NCBI GenBank assembly: GCA_021740245.1 | Contig: JAIPAE010000015.1 | Location: forward strand, 1 to 32,466 | Length of the DNA stretch: 32,466 nt | Direction of reading: 5' to 3' | Origin: Bacteroidales bacterium | Lineage (GTDB): Bacteria; Bacteroidota; Bacteroidia; Bacteroidales; PWNQ01 | Shown: positions 7,142 to 16,080 of the stretch, in pieces | Position numbering within the stretch: position 1 is the stretch's first letter | Layout of the letters: every line of letters starts with the position of its first letter | Program-made: the position numbers and the translations under genes | The notes under the pieces: model-generated | Seen by the model: the letters and a program-made list of their open reading frames with translations, nothing else | What the model was told of the DNA's origin: nothing | The model's database searches: none

Positions 7142-7879
7142 CTAAGCAAGCATCTTTCGTGATCCAAGATAAAAGATATATGCTGCTATGGCCATAAAGG
7201 TATGACTGATGTCATAATGGTTAAACCATTGGCTGATACCGGTCTCTGTCATATAGAATAATGCGCCTACTGCAGCAAAGGCAACTCCGTATAAAAAAAG
7301 TTTGCTTCCCTCATCTTTTGTCCGAAGCCAGGCATATCCCTGCAATCCAAGGACAACAAACATCAGTCCGTAACCGGAATGTATTTCAACGTAGCGGAAA
7401 TTTAAAGTGGCAAGCGTAATGGCCATGAAAGTCAATAGTTCTATCATGTTGATAATCTTAAAGGTGCTTCCAATGGCTGGTTTAACTACAGGTCGTACTT
7501 GCTCGATGGCGGCTCGCTCTACAAACATTATTGACAGCATACTGGTTATCCACCCGGGAAGCTTCCAGGCGTATGCAGGTTCGTGCGATTGGAAAAATGG
7601 GATGGCTTCGATTATGTTATCTACCCATTGCGGATTACTCCAGGTGCTATCAAAGTGCCAGAGAAAAGCATGGCCGATTAAACCACCCGTCGCCGTAGCT
7701 ATGAACATTAAAAAAAAATAAGACAGTAAATAACGCTTTAACTTACTGCGATGAGGAATCTGTAAAAGCTTAATAAATGCATATAAACAAACGGCAGCTA
7801 CTAACAGATCAGTGATTACGGTGACTGGTTCATTTACCTGAAGTCCGAACAGATCTATAGCGGGTTGGGTTAAATCCAT
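7142..7879 (-). CDS. Multi-pass membrane protein, unknown function
   Basis: A 245-residue integral membrane protein with about seven hydrophobic segments (roughly residues 18-40, 50-72, 105-122, 140-160, 163-182, 192-212 and 222-240). Conserved-looking polar positions within or near membrane segments include GHAFLWHF (about 69-76) and HYDISHTF (about 221-228). The seven-helix plan and histidines near the C terminus recall the CREST (alkaline-ceramidase-like) superfamily, but I cannot confirm this. It is the last gene of a three-gene unit, 3 bp after the second CoA-binding-fold gene, so it may act with those proteins. Confidence 0.7.
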   Translation of the reverse strand: MDLTQPAIDLFGLQVNEPVTVITDLLVAAVCLYAFIKLLQIPHRSKLKRYLLSYFFLMFIATATGGLIGHAFLWHFDSTWSNPQWVDNIIEAIPFFQSHEPAYAWKLPGWITSMLSIMFVERAAIEQVRPVVKPAIGSTFKIINMIELLTFMAITLATLNFRYVEIHSGYGLMFVVLGLQGYAWLRTKDEGSKLFLYGVAFAAVGALFYMTETGISQWFNHYDISHTFMAIAAYIFYLGSRKMLA

Positions 7880-7882
7880 AGA

Positions 7883-8251
7883 TTAAAATCGGTTTGATGA
7901 AAGCATTAAAATTGTACATTCATACAAAATTTCTATGCCTTTTGTTTTGGCTTTATCAATTAATTCTTCATTTTCTGCTCCCGGATTAAAAATGATGCGT
8001 TTGGGTGTGGAAGCCATTATATAAGGTATCCAGTTTTTCTGACGTTCGGCACGGAGATAAATAACAACAGTATGAACCGGTTCAGGATTTGTTTCATGGG
8101 TTATAATAGGTGTATTTTCCACATTTCCTTCACGGATACCGACAGGTCGTATGGAATGCCCTTTTTGTAGTAGTTTTTGACATACTTTATATGCCCTTTT
8201 GGATGGATCGGGACTTACGCCTAACACCATTGTTTTTTTCGATTCAAGCAT
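7883..8251 (-). CDS. CoA-binding domain protein (YccU-like), copy 2
   Basis: A 122-residue single-domain protein of the CoA_binding (Rossmann-like) family. It shows TMVLGVSPDPSKRAYKVCQ (about residues 7-25) and the C-terminal signature RIIFNPGAENEELIDKAKTK (about 85-104). It is clearly a paralogue of the next gene upstream; both share the RIIFNPGxENEEL motif and end with a CTIxML segment. Family members are thought to bind CoA or a nucleotide, with unknown function. It begins 1 bp after the stop of its paralogue. Although homologous, the two copies have diverged widely, arguing for an old duplication. Confidence 0.82.
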   Translation of the reverse strand: MLESKKTMVLGVSPDPSKRAYKVCQKLLQKGHSIRPVGIREGNVENTPIITHETNPEPVHTVVIYLRAERQKNWIPYIMASTPKRIIFNPGAENEELIDKAKTKGIEILYECTILMLSSNRF

Positions 8252-8252
8252 A

Positions 8253-8618
8253 TTAGAAGATTCCCTGGTTTAACATGAATATGGTGCAGGCTTTTAATGT
8301 TTCTATATCATTTTCTTTTGCACGTTTCTCCAGTTCTTCATTTTCTGTACCCGGATTAAAGATGATGCGCCGTGGCTTTAAAGCCAGAATAGAATCGTAG
8401 TACGTTTTTTGATTTGCTTTACCCAGATATAAAGTAATTGTATCTACATCCTTCAACTCTTCAGGTATTTGTCTTAAAATCTCGATACTTTGAACAATAC
8501 CCTGACGGTTTCCGACTGCAGTAACTGTGTGGCCATATTCCAGTAATGTTTTTAAAGCAATATTGGAATAACGGTATGTTTTTAAACTGGCTCCCAGCAC
8601 TAAAACATGCTCTTTCAT
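8253..8618 (-). CDS. CoA-binding domain protein (YccU-like), copy 1
   Basis: A 121-residue CoA_binding-fold protein: VLVLGASLKTYRYSNIALKT (about residues 5-24) contains the nucleotide-binding loop, and RIIFNPGTENEELEKRAKEN (about 84-103) is the family C-terminal signature. It is the first gene of the three-gene unit (copy 1, copy 2, membrane protein) and has an exact -7 promoter element 18 bp upstream. Function is unknown beyond the fold; the tandem arrangement suggests that the two products may form a heterodimer. Confidence 0.82.
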   Translation of the reverse strand: MKEHVLVLGASLKTYRYSNIALKTLLEYGHTVTAVGNRQGIVQSIEILRQIPEELKDVDTITLYLGKANQKTYYDSILALKPRRIIFNPGTENEELEKRAKENDIETLKACTIFMLNQGIF

Positions 8619-8636
8619 TGATTATGATTTTTTTTA

Positions 8637-8644
8637 CAAAGATA
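8637..8644 (-). promoter_or_regulatory. Exact -7 promoter element for the CoA-binding pair
   Basis: TATCTTTG on the minus strand, an exact TAnnTTTG match, 18 bp before the ATG at 8618. No clear TTG is present 19-21 bp further upstream. Confidence 0.55.
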
Positions 8645-8739
8645 ATACATCGGATTAAACACATATTGAATTGTTTGAACAAAACACAACTGACAAAAAG
8701 ACAGTAAGTTAAATCCAATGAATGACATTAAGGCAGGGG

Positions 8740-8771
8740 TTGCTTTATTTTTTTGGCTGGCAGATTCTTTG
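8740..8771 (+). promoter_or_regulatory. Candidate clpB promoter
   Basis: A TTG at 8740-8742 is followed after 21 bp by ATTCTTTG (8764-8771), which keeps the TTTG half of the Bacteroidota -7 element but not the TA. It ends 29 bp before the preferred clpB ATG. The overlap with a possible upstream reading-frame extension supports the later start. Weak evidence. Confidence 0.3.
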
Positions 8772-8800
8772 CAGCAGGGAATGTAAAAAAGATAATAATA

Positions 8801-11398
8801 ATGGACATAAATAAACTAACAATAAAATCGCAACAGGCACTTAATAAAGCCGGGGAAATAGCCGGGGCTAATGATCATCAGGCTATTGAAAATGCCCACT
8901 TGTTGAAAGCATTGTTTTCGGAAGACCAAAGCATGATCACATTTCTTTTAAAAAAAACTGGTGTGAATGATGAAAACATCCGGAAAGCTCTGGACAAGGT
9001 CATTGAATCTTTGCCGAAAGTTTCAGGTGGTGAGCAGTATATTTCCCGGGATTTGAATAAGACACTTCAGAAAGCACAACAAATTGTAAGTAAGGGAGAA
9101 GATGAATATATTGCCCTTGAGCATTTATTACTGGCAATGCTTGAAGGGAATGATGATACGGCAGTGCTATTAAAGGACAGTGGTGTTTCCCGGAAAGACC
9201 TGGAAATGGCCATTGCGGATATGCGTAAAGGCTCAAAAGTCCAGAGCCAGACGGCGGAAGATACTTATCGTTCGCTGGATCGCTATGCCAACAATTTAAA
9301 TGAAATGGCGCGTACCAATAAGCTGGACCCGGTCATTGGTCGCGATGACGAAATAAGACGTGTGTTGCAGATATTATCGCGCAGAACCAAGAATAATCCT
9401 GTATTAGTTGGTGAGGCCGGGGTTGGTAAAACAGCTATTGCTGAAGGCATTGCACACCGTATTATTGATGGTGATGTTCCGGAAAATTTGAAAAACAGGG
9501 TGATTTATTCCCTTGATATGGGTGCTTTGATCGCTGGTGCTAAATACAAAGGTGAGTTTGAGGAACGTTTGAAAAGTGTCGTGAAGGAAGTAATCGCTTC
9601 CGAAGGAGAAGTGATTCTGTTTATCGATGAGATACATACTTTGGTTGGAGCAGGAGCCAGCGGCCAGGGTGCAATGGATGCTGCGAATATTCTGAAACCT
9701 GCACTGGCCAGGGGCGAATTGAGAGCTGTAGGTGCTACAACACTGAAAGAATATCAAAAATACTTTGAACAGGATAAAGCCCTGGAGCGGAGGTTTCAGA
9801 AAGTTAATGTGGAAGAACCGGATGTGCAGGATGCTATTGCCATTCTGCGTGGTTTGAAAAACCGTTACGAATCACATCATCAGGTGCGTATTTTGGATGA
9901 TGCGGTTATTTCTGCTGTTCAGCTTTCAGATCGGTACATTACCGACCGTCACCTACCGGATAAGGCTATTGACCTGATCGATGAAGCAGCTTCCAAATTG
10001 CGCCTTGAAATTAACTCTATCCCCGAAGAGCTGGACGAAGTGGAAAGGGAAATTCGACAGCTTGAAATTGCCAAAGAGGCGTTTAAGCGCGAAAAAAATA
10101 CTGAAAAACTTAAAGAAGCTGAAGAAGAACTGGCTAACCTTATTGAGAAGAAAAATGAAGTTAAATCACAATGGCAAGCCGAGAAAAATCTGGTTGATAA
10201 AGTCCAACAGAAGAAAAAAGTTATAGAACAGCTTCAGCATGAAGCAAATGAAGCCGAACGTATAGGCGATTATGGCCGGGTTGCTGAATTAAGGTATGGT
10301 AAGATCAAGGAAACCGAAGAACAATTGAGAGATGCACAAAAAGAACTTCAGAAGATGCAAGCCAATGGCTCTATTATCAATGAAGAGGTTGGTTCGGATG
10401 AGATTGCTGATGTAGTTTCCCGATGGACCGGGATACCGGTAAGTAAGATGTTGCAAAGTGAAAGGGAAAAATTGTTGCAACTGGAAGAGGAGCTGCACAA
10501 GCGTGTTGTAGGACAGGATGAAGCTATTAATGCTGTTTCTGATGCAATACGCCGAAGCCGTGCAGGTTTGCAGGATCAAAGACGTCCCGTTGGATCATTT
10601 ATCTTTCTGGGATCAACCGGTGTTGGTAAAACTGAATTGGCCAGGGCTTTAGCTGAATTTCTATTTGATGATGAAAACAATATGGTTCGTATCGATATGT
10701 CGGAATATCAAGAACGTCATGCTGTTTCACGATTGATAGGTGCACCACCCGGATATGTTGGCTATGAAGAATCAGGCCAACTGACCGAAGCTGTGCGCCG
10801 GAAACCTTATTCCGTCATTCTGCTCGATGAAATAGAAAAAGCACATTCGGACACCTTTAATATCTTGCTGCAGGTTCTGGAAGATGGACAATTGACAGAT
10901 AACAAAGGCCGTAAAGCTGATTTTAAAAATGCAATTGTTATCATGACCTCTAATATCGGTTCACACCTGATTATGGAAAACCTTCAGGGCTTGAATGAGG
11001 AAAACCGGGAAAAAGTGCTCGTGGATACACAGGCGCAGGTTTTTGAATATCTCAGGAAATCCATAAAACCAGAGTTCCTGAACCGAATTGATGATATTAT
11101 CATGTTTACACCACTTACTCAAAGTCAAATTTATGACATTGTCCGATTGCAAACGGATATTGTGAAAAATATGCTCAAAGTTAATAATATTGACCTTGAA
11201 ATTACTGAAGAGGCAGTGAAGTTGATCGGTGAGATGGGTTATGACCCGCAGTATGGAGCAAGACCGGTCAAACGCGTTGTGCAGCGAATGATGCTGAATG
11301 AACTGTCCCGGATGATACTTGCCAACAAAGTAGATAAAAACTATCCGGTTGTTATTGATGCAAAAGATGGAGAATTGATTTTTAAAAATCGTGATTAA
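8801..11398 (+). CDS. clpB: ClpB disaggregase (Hsp100 AAA+ ATPase)
   Basis: 865 residues, the full length of ClpB. In order: N domain with two Clp_N repeats (about 5-145), first AAA+ module with Walker [14 protein letters not shown] (about 204-216) and Walker [10 protein letters not shown], a coiled-coil middle domain (about 400-525), second AAA+ module with Walker [14 protein letters not shown] (about 602-614) and Walker [12 protein letters not shown], and the C-terminal small domain ending near [11 protein letters not shown]. It rescues aggregated proteins with DnaK. The start at 8801 ([14 protein letters not shown]) is chosen because it matches the family N terminus; an in-frame ATG at 8753 would add 16 unlikely residues and overlap the candidate promoter. 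Intact, and followed by a terminator. Confidence 0.97.
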   Translation: MDINKLTIKSQQALNKAGEIAGANDHQAIENAHLLKALFSEDQSMITFLLKKTGVNDENIRKALDKVIESLPKVSGGEQYISRDLNKTLQKAQQIVSKGEDEYIALEHLLLAMLEGNDDTAVLLKDSGVSRKDLEMAIADMRKGSKVQSQTAEDTYRSLDRYANNLNEMARTNKLDPVIGRDDEIRRVLQILSRRTKNNPVLVGEAGVGKTAIAEGIAHRIIDGDVPENLKNRVIYSLDMGALIAGAKYKGEFEERLKSVVKEVIASEGEVILFIDEIHTLVGAGASGQGAMDAANILKPALARGELRAVGATTLKEYQKYFEQDKALERRFQKVNVEEPDVQDAIAILRGLKNRYESHHQVRILDDAVISAVQLSDRYITDRHLPDKAIDLIDEAASKLRLEINSIPEELDEVEREIRQLEIAKEAFKREKNTEKLKEAEEELANLIEKKNEVKSQWQAEKNLVDKVQQKKKVIEQLQHEANEAERIGDYGRVAELRYGKIKETEEQLRDAQKELQKMQANGSIINEEVGSDEIADVVSRWTGIPVSKMLQSEREKLLQLEEELHKRVVGQDEAINAVSDAIRRSRAGLQDQRRPVGSFIFLGSTGVGKTELARALAEFLFDDENNMVRIDMSEYQERHAVSRLIGAPPGYVGYEESGQLTEAVRRKPYSVILLDEIEKAHSDTFNILLQVLEDGQLTDNKGRKADFKNAIVIMTSNIGSHLIMENLQGLNEENREKVLVDTQAQVFEYLRKSIKPEFLNRIDDIIMFTPLTQSQIYDIVRLQTDIVKNMLKVNNIDLEITEEAVKLIGEMGYDPQYGARPVKRVVQRMMLNELSRMILANKVDKNYPVVIDAKDGELIFKNRD

Positions 11399-11430
11399 TT
11401 TATGAACTATATAAAATGTTAATTGTTTTT

Positions 11431-11470
11431 AAGGCAGTAGCGCCATAGTAGTTGCTGCCTTTTTATTTTT
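11431..11470 (+). terminator. Intrinsic terminator after clpB
   Basis: An 11-bp stem with two G:U pairs, 11431-11441 (AAGGCAGTAGC) against 11451-11461, is followed by TTTTATTTTT. It lies 33 bp after the clpB stop and only about 20 bp before the MscS start, so the channel gene needs either read-through or a promoter overlapping the hairpin. Confidence 0.8.
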
Positions 11471-11490
11471 AAAAACCCAAATACAAAGTT

Positions 11491-12315
11491 ATGGATATGA
11501 ATAATTTAGCTGATAAAGCAGTAGAGCTTGTTCTGGTTTATGGGCCAAAGCTTTTGCTGGCAATCATTACCCTGATTATTGGTTTATGGTTGATCAGACT
11601 GTTTACCAAAAAATTAAGTAAGTCTTTTGAGAAACGTGAAGTTGATGCTTCAATCAGAAAGTTTTTATTGTCATTAATTGGAATTACACTGAAAATTATG
11701 CTGGTAATCAGTGTAGTAAGTATGGTAGGAGTACAGTTAACTTCATTCATTGCAATTTTAGGTGCAGCAGGTTTGGCTATTGGTATGGCCTTATCCGGAA
11801 CTTTGCAGAATTTTGCAGGTGGTGTTGTTATCCTCTTGTTGAAACCTTTTAAGGTGGGTGAATTCATCGAAGCCCAGGGACATATGGGTACAGTGGAAGA
11901 AATACAGATATTCAATACGGTATTAAAAACCCCGGCTAATCAGGTTGTATTTATTCCCAACGGAGGACTGTCAACATCTTCTGTTATTAACTATTCCCGC
12001 GAAAACACACGGCGTATGGATCTTACATTTGGAATTTCTTATGCAGATGATATTGACAAGGCAAGAAAGATAATTCAAGAGGTTATACAGGATGATAAGC
12101 GTATTTTATCAGAACCTGCTGAACCCATGATCGCTGTACAAAACCTTAATGACAGCTCTGTAGATTTGCTGTTAAGGCTATGGCTTACCAATGAGGATTA
12201 CTGGAACTTTTTTTGGGAAATAAGAGAAAAAGTGAAAAAAGCTTTTGATGAAAAGGGAATTTCAATACCTTTCCCACAAACCGATGTGCATGTTTTTCAA
12301 CAAAATAACAATTAA
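11491..12315 (+). CDS. Small-conductance mechanosensitive channel (MscS family)
   Basis: 274 residues, close to E. coli MscS. Three membrane helices are visible: TM1 about 17-40, TM2 about 60-82, and pore-lining TM3 about 86-115 with the alanine/glycine-rich ILGAAGLAIGMALSGTLQNF (about 89-108) characteristic of the family. The cytoplasmic beta domain follows: KVGEFIEAQGHMGTVEEI (about 122-139) and VVFIPNGGLSTSSVINYSRE (about 152-171). Its role is to release solutes on hypo-osmotic shock. It lies after the clpB terminator without a clear promoter of its own. Its closeness to a possible glycine-betaine pathway is noted but may be chance. Confidence 0.92.
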   Translation: MDMNNLADKAVELVLVYGPKLLLAIITLIIGLWLIRLFTKKLSKSFEKREVDASIRKFLLSLIGITLKIMLVISVVSMVGVQLTSFIAILGAAGLAIGMALSGTLQNFAGGVVILLLKPFKVGEFIEAQGHMGTVEEIQIFNTVLKTPANQVVFIPNGGLSTSSVINYSRENTRRMDLTFGISYADDIDKARKIIQEVIQDDKRILSEPAEPMIAVQNLNDSSVDLLLRLWLTNEDYWNFFWEIREKVKKAFDEKGISIPFPQTDVHVFQQNNN

Positions 12316-12380
12316 AGATGAAACGAACATGAATTTTAGCATTCTAAAATACACACACGCGGATGATTAAATGGCGTAAT

Positions 12381-12557
12381 GAGTAATGCGATGATGTGAT
12401 GATGCGATGATGTGATGATGCGAGAGGGCGAACGAAGCGACTAAAGCGACTAAAGCGACTTAAGCGAACGAAGAGACGAAGAGGCGAAGAGACTGAGAGA
12501 CTGAGAGACTGAGAGAAACAACAAACAAACACAGAACACCGAACAACGAACACCGAG
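12381..12557. repeat. Mosaic of short tandem repeats
   Basis: Several short arrays follow one another: alternating 8-bp units ATGATGTG/ATGATGCG (about 12389-12422), GCGACTAAA-type 9-bp units (about 12437-12463), GAGACGAAGAGGCGAAGA-like units (about 12472-12490), three 8-bp GACTGAGA units (12491-12514), then an AC-rich stretch with GAACACCGAACAACGAACAC (about 12534-12553). An open frame on the minus strand here encodes only low-complexity peptide and is rejected. The order of unit types parallels that at 5395-5536. Confidence 0.85.
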
Positions 12558-12572
12558 CAATATTATAAACAG

Positions 12573-13481
12573 ATGAAAAAAGTAACATTATTATTCGTTA
12601 GCTTATTAATAGTTTCTTTGACTTTCAGCCAGGAGGAAACTAAAAATGACACCGTTCAGGGCCCCTGGAAAACTGGTGCTAAAACATTACTGAATTTTAG
12701 CCAGGTGTCCTTAACCAATTGGGCGGCAGGAGGTGAAAACTCAATCTCCGGCAACTTTTTGGGAAATGTGTTTGCCAATTACAAAAAGGGAAACGCACAA
12801 TGGGATAATAGCCTTGATGTATCTTATGGCCTTATGAGACAAGGGCAGGATGAACTAATTAAAACCGATGATAAACTGGAACTTACCTCGAAATATGGTC
12901 GAAAAGCTTTTATGAATAATAAAAACTGGTATTACAGTGCTATGTTTTCTTTTAGAACTCAGTTTGGGGAAGGATTCGATTATCCTAACGATTCAGTAAA
13001 GATATCTGATTTTATGTCTCCCGGCTATTTCATGCTGGCTATTGGTATGGATTATAATCCGAATGACTTTTTTTCGGCTTCTGCTTCTCCGATGACTGGA
13101 AAAGTGACGATTGTCAATGATCAAAAACTGGCTGATAAAGGTGCCTTTGGTGTAAAACCCGGTGAAAATTTAAGATATGAGTTTGGAGGATTCATTAAAT
13201 TTATGTTTAAAAAGGAAATATGGGAAAATGTGGAGTTGAACACTAAACTGGAATTGTTTTCTAATTATTTCAATAATCCGCAAAATATTGATGTGAACTG
13301 GGAGATGCTTATCTCAATGAAAGTCAATGATTACCTTTCGGCATCACTCAATACTAACCTGATTTATGATGATGATGTGAATGTTCATATCGATGAAAAT
13401 GATGATGGTATAGTTGATACTGTCGGACCCAGAACACAATTTAAGGAAATGCTTGGTATAGGCCTTACTTTCAGCTTTTAA
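12573..13481 (+). CDS. DUF3078 family exported protein (probable outer-membrane beta-barrel)
   Basis: 302 residues starting with a clear signal peptide (MKKVTLLFVSLLIVSLTFS, cleavage before QEE). The body matches the DUF3078 family seen almost only in Bacteroidota: WKTGAKTLLNFSQVSLTNWA (about 32-51), AAGGENSISGN, and alternating polar/aromatic strands through to a C terminus ending in phenylalanine (GIGLTFSF), as outer-membrane barrels do. Function is unknown. It has no obvious partner; the next gene is convergent, with 9 bp between the two stops. Confidence 0.82.
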   Translation: MKKVTLLFVSLLIVSLTFSQEETKNDTVQGPWKTGAKTLLNFSQVSLTNWAAGGENSISGNFLGNVFANYKKGNAQWDNSLDVSYGLMRQGQDELIKTDDKLELTSKYGRKAFMNNKNWYYSAMFSFRTQFGEGFDYPNDSVKISDFMSPGYFMLAIGMDYNPNDFFSASASPMTGKVTIVNDQKLADKGAFGVKPGENLRYEFGGFIKFMFKKEIWENVELNTKLELFSNYFNNPQNIDVNWEMLISMKVNDYLSASLNTNLIYDDDVNVHIDENDDGIVDTVGPRTQFKEMLGIGLTFSF

Positions 13482-13490
13482 AGTTAGTTG

Positions 13491-14024
13491 TTATAATCTT
13501 ATCATAAAGCCTGTGCGAAATACCGGGTTGCTGTATGGTGTTTCAATAGTCTCATTTATATTGTATAGTAACATAAGGTAAGCATAGGCTTTTCTGCTGA
13601 ACCATTGTTTGTATCCGGCTCCGAATAAAATATTTTCAGAGGTTATATGCGAAATATTTCTGGACATATCATACCCTTCGTAGCTCAGGTATTCAAGCTC
13701 ACCATAGCCGTAAAAGCTGTCATAAATATCATGCTGTAAAAATAATCGCCCTCCTAACATACTGGTGGAATAATCCCGGTCATAACGCTGATCCCGAAAG
13801 TATTTGTAAGTCCCGCCAATACCGGCAGCAAAATGCTCCGTTATTCGGTAACCAACTTTCGGGCTTACTTCTACAAATGTAATAGTCCCGAACTGAAGAC
13901 CCAGACCTCCGCCTACCAATACCCGGTCAGTTAATGCAGCTTTTTCTTTATTCGTCTGATTTAATTGCGCCGTTAGGCCCTGATAAACAAATAGCAATAA
14001 AATAAATATAACAGCCCTATGCAT
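13491..14024 (-). CDS. Small outer-membrane beta-barrel-like protein
   Basis: 177 residues with an N-terminal signal peptide (about 1-19, cleavage after GLTA). The mature part has alternating hydrophobic strands rich in glycine and tyrosine (VLVGGGLGLQFGTITFVEVS, about 35-54; GIGGTYKYFRDQRYDRDYST; FRTGFMIRL at the C terminus). This pattern fits an eight-strand outer-membrane barrel of the OmpW/OmpA-N type, without allowing family assignment. It may be monocistronic and points toward the DUF3078 gene; the two stops are 9 bp apart with no terminator between them. Confidence 0.65.
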   Translation of the reverse strand: MHRAVIFILLLFVYQGLTAQLNQTNKEKAALTDRVLVGGGLGLQFGTITFVEVSPKVGYRITEHFAAGIGGTYKYFRDQRYDRDYSTSMLGGRLFLQHDIYDSFYGYGELEYLSYEGYDMSRNISHITSENILFGAGYKQWFSRKAYAYLMLLYNINETIETPYSNPVFRTGFMIRL

Positions 14025-14194
14025 AAGAATTAGATTTATATTACAAGTTTTAACGCAATTATAAATGATTTTGTTTTACCAGGTCAATATTTTAGCTTTT
14101 GATATACAAATTCGATATAAATAAACTGATTCGCCAAAGAAGTATAGCCTTCCATCAGTAGAGTGATCACGTGGAATATTTTCATAACCTTCTA

Positions 14195-14688
14195 TTATAT
14201 ATGTTCATACATGGAAAATATTTTTTCTTCGTGGGAAATGTTTTCTCCTTTGATCTCTTTGCTATAGACCATATCATAAACTAACTTCATTATTTCATGA
14301 TGCTACTCTAATGCAACCATTAACTCAATTGCCCTTTTGCTTGTGGGTTGCTTTTTTTTCCTACATTCGACACCTGATTAATAATTTTTACAAATAAAGT
14401 AAGTTGGTTGATAAACTGTTTTTTTACACTAATCTTCTTTCGAATTTTTTATCGGATAAAAGGTTTTATTGCCTGTATTGTATAATCCTGGTATGTTAAT
14501 CCGCTGATTTTTTCTTTTAGGAGATCAACCAATTGGTATGACTCTTTTAAGCAGTCCCATACTAATGAATTATTAGTTGGGTGAAGAAGGTTGGCTTCAA
14601 CTACATAGCTGTCTTATATGATACTTTTAAGGTCTTCTATGCTTGCTACTATAGCCAGCTTGTTTAATTCAAACATTAATTTTTGCAT
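14195..14688 (-). pseudogene. Decayed transposase fragment
   Basis: Translating the minus strand gives stretches of a DDE transposase broken by stops. From 14688 a first part ends at TAA (14616-14614); in the same frame follows DSYVVEANLLHPTNNSLVWD, like the D-x-TVVE-N-x-H-x-PTD motif of ISNCY/IS1182-like transposases; further on, after another stop and a frame change, HEEKIFSMYEH resembles the downstream HEEKIFSIFEPHTEW region. The order is that of intact transposases. At least three in-frame stops and one frameshift are present and the N and C termini are missing, so it is a relic. It fills most of the 771-bp gap 14025-14795; the remaining part, 14025-14194, holds nothing I can identify. 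Confidence 0.7.
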
Positions 14689-14709
14689 GTGTGTCTGATT
14701 GATAATAAC

Positions 14710-14737
14710 AAAAAAACCCGGTTAGTTTATAACCGGG
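14710..14737 (-). terminator. Intrinsic terminator after metK
   Basis: A perfect 8-bp stem CCCGGTTA (14717-14724) / TAACCGGG (14730-14737) with a 5-base loop is followed on the minus strand by seven T (plus-strand A at 14710-14716). It lies about 60 bp beyond the metK stop and closes the long leftward operon. A weaker 5-bp hairpin lies right behind the metK stop (14777-14791). An 11-bp inverted repeat (14668-14678 and 14749-14759) encloses the terminator. Confidence 0.88.
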
Positions 14738-14795
14738 CTATTCAAAACTAATGTTTGAATGTTATAAAGGAAAAATACCTGACCAGCAGGTTTTA

Positions 14796-16061
14796 TTATA
14801 AGGCTTCCTTTAGTTTATCCACATAGTTGGTTTTTTCCCATGTAAAGAGTTCAACTTCTTTATGTTCATTATTTTTAAAAACAATTTTTTTTGCTGGTTG
14901 TCTCCCCATGTGTCCATATGCAGCAGTTTCTTCAAAAATTGGATTTTTAAGTCCGAATCTCTGGATAATAGCAAAAGGACGAAGGTCAAAAATGTCATTA
15001 ACAATTTCAGATAATTCTGAGTCAGAATGTTTAACTTTTTTCCCTGCAGTTCGTACATAAATTCCTACTGGTTCAGCTACTCCAATAGCATATGCCAGTT
15101 GTACTTCTGCTTCGTCACAAATATCTGCAGCGACAAGGTTTTTGGCAATATGACGCGCTGCGTATGCTGCAGACCGATCTACTTTTGATGCATCTTTACC
15201 TGAAAAAGCACCACCTCCATGTGCTCCTCTACCGCCGTATGTGTCGACTATTATTTTACGGCCTGTAAGACCTGTATCTCCATGGGGGCCACCTATGACA
15301 AATTTTCCTGTGGGGTTTACAAATAAACGAAAATCTTTGTCGAAAAACTTTTGGATTTCCTTAGGATATTGTTCTTTAACTCTTGGTATAAGAATATTGA
15401 TAATATCCGTTTCAATTTTACTCAGCATTTCTTTTTCTGCTTTTTCCGAAGCTTCTGCTGTATCATATTCTGGTTTGATAAATTCTTCATGCTGAGTTGA
15501 AACCACAATTGTATCTATTCTGAGGGGATTGCCATCATCATCATATTCTAATGTTACCTGTGATTTTGAATCTGGACATAAATAAGGCATTAATCCATCT
15601 TTGCGTCTTATTCGAGCTAATTCTGCCACTAATTTATGAGCAATATCTACCGGAAGTGGCATTAAATTTTCGGTTTGCTTTGAAGCGTATCCGAACATCA
15701 TACCCTGGTCGCCCGCACCTTGATTTTCCGGGTCTTCACGTTCAACTCCCTGATTGATATCCGGTGATTGTTCCTGAATAGAAGTCAGGACGCCACAGGA
15801 ATCAGCATCGAATTTGTATTCAGGTTTTGTATATCCAATTCTGCGAATTACATGTCGAGCGATTGTTTGAACGTCAACGTATGCATTGGTTTTAACTTCA
15901 CCACCAACGATGCATAGGCCTGTAGTAACTAATGTTTCGCAGGCACATTTAGAATCTGGGTCCTGCTTTAAAAGTTCATCCAGAATTGCATCTGATATTT
16001 GGTCTGCAACTTTATCAGGATGGCCTTCTGATACTGATTCTGATGTGAAATAATATGACAT
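14796..16061 (-). CDS. metK: S-adenosylmethionine synthetase
   Basis: 421 residues, standard for MetK. Family motifs are visible: [19 protein letters not shown] (about 6-24), the [12 protein letters not shown] methionine/ATP loop (about 117-128), and [20 protein letters not shown] (about 266-285) with the P-loop-like GGGAFSGKD. It makes SAM from methionine and ATP in the cytoplasm. The start at 16061 ([10 protein letters not shown]) matches the family; an in-frame ATG at 16130 would add 23 residues overlapping ahcY and is rejected. It is the last gene of the operon, 19 bp after ahcY. In this context it would turn methionine from MetH into SAM for the neighbouring methyltransferase. Confidence 0.96.
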   Translation of the reverse strand: MSYYFTSESVSEGHPDKVADQISDAILDELLKQDPDSKCACETLVTTGLCIVGGEVKTNAYVDVQTIARHVIRRIGYTKPEYKFDADSCGVLTSIQEQSPDINQGVEREDPENQGAGDQGMMFGYASKQTENLMPLPVDIAHKLVAELARIRRKDGLMPYLCPDSKSQVTLEYDDDGNPLRIDTIVVSTQHEEFIKPEYDTAEASEKAEKEMLSKIETDIINILIPRVKEQYPKEIQKFFDKDFRLFVNPTGKFVIGGPHGDTGLTGRKIIVDTYGGRGAHGGGAFSGKDASKVDRSAAYAARHIAKNLVAADICDEAEVQLAYAIGVAEPVGIYVRTAGKKVKHSDSELSEIVNDIFDLRPFAIIQRFGLKNPIFEETAAYGHMGRQPAKKIVFKNNEHKEVELFTWEKTNYVDKLKEAL

Positions 16062-16080
16062 TGTAATTATTTTTTTTTGA

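Noticed and set aside
11491-12315. MscS as part of an osmolyte system with the betaine-like pathway
   Set aside because: It is nearly 2.5 kb from the operon end, on the other strand, with unrelated genes between; proximity alone is not evidence.
12344-12553. Open reading frame of 69 codons on the minus strand
   Set aside because: It is low-complexity Ser/Arg/Phe peptide derived from the repeat mosaic, not a gene.
14025-14194. Additional relic gene beside the transposase fragment
   Set aside because: A frame of about 40 codons (EGYENIPRDHSTDG...) is open here, but I could not link it to any family.
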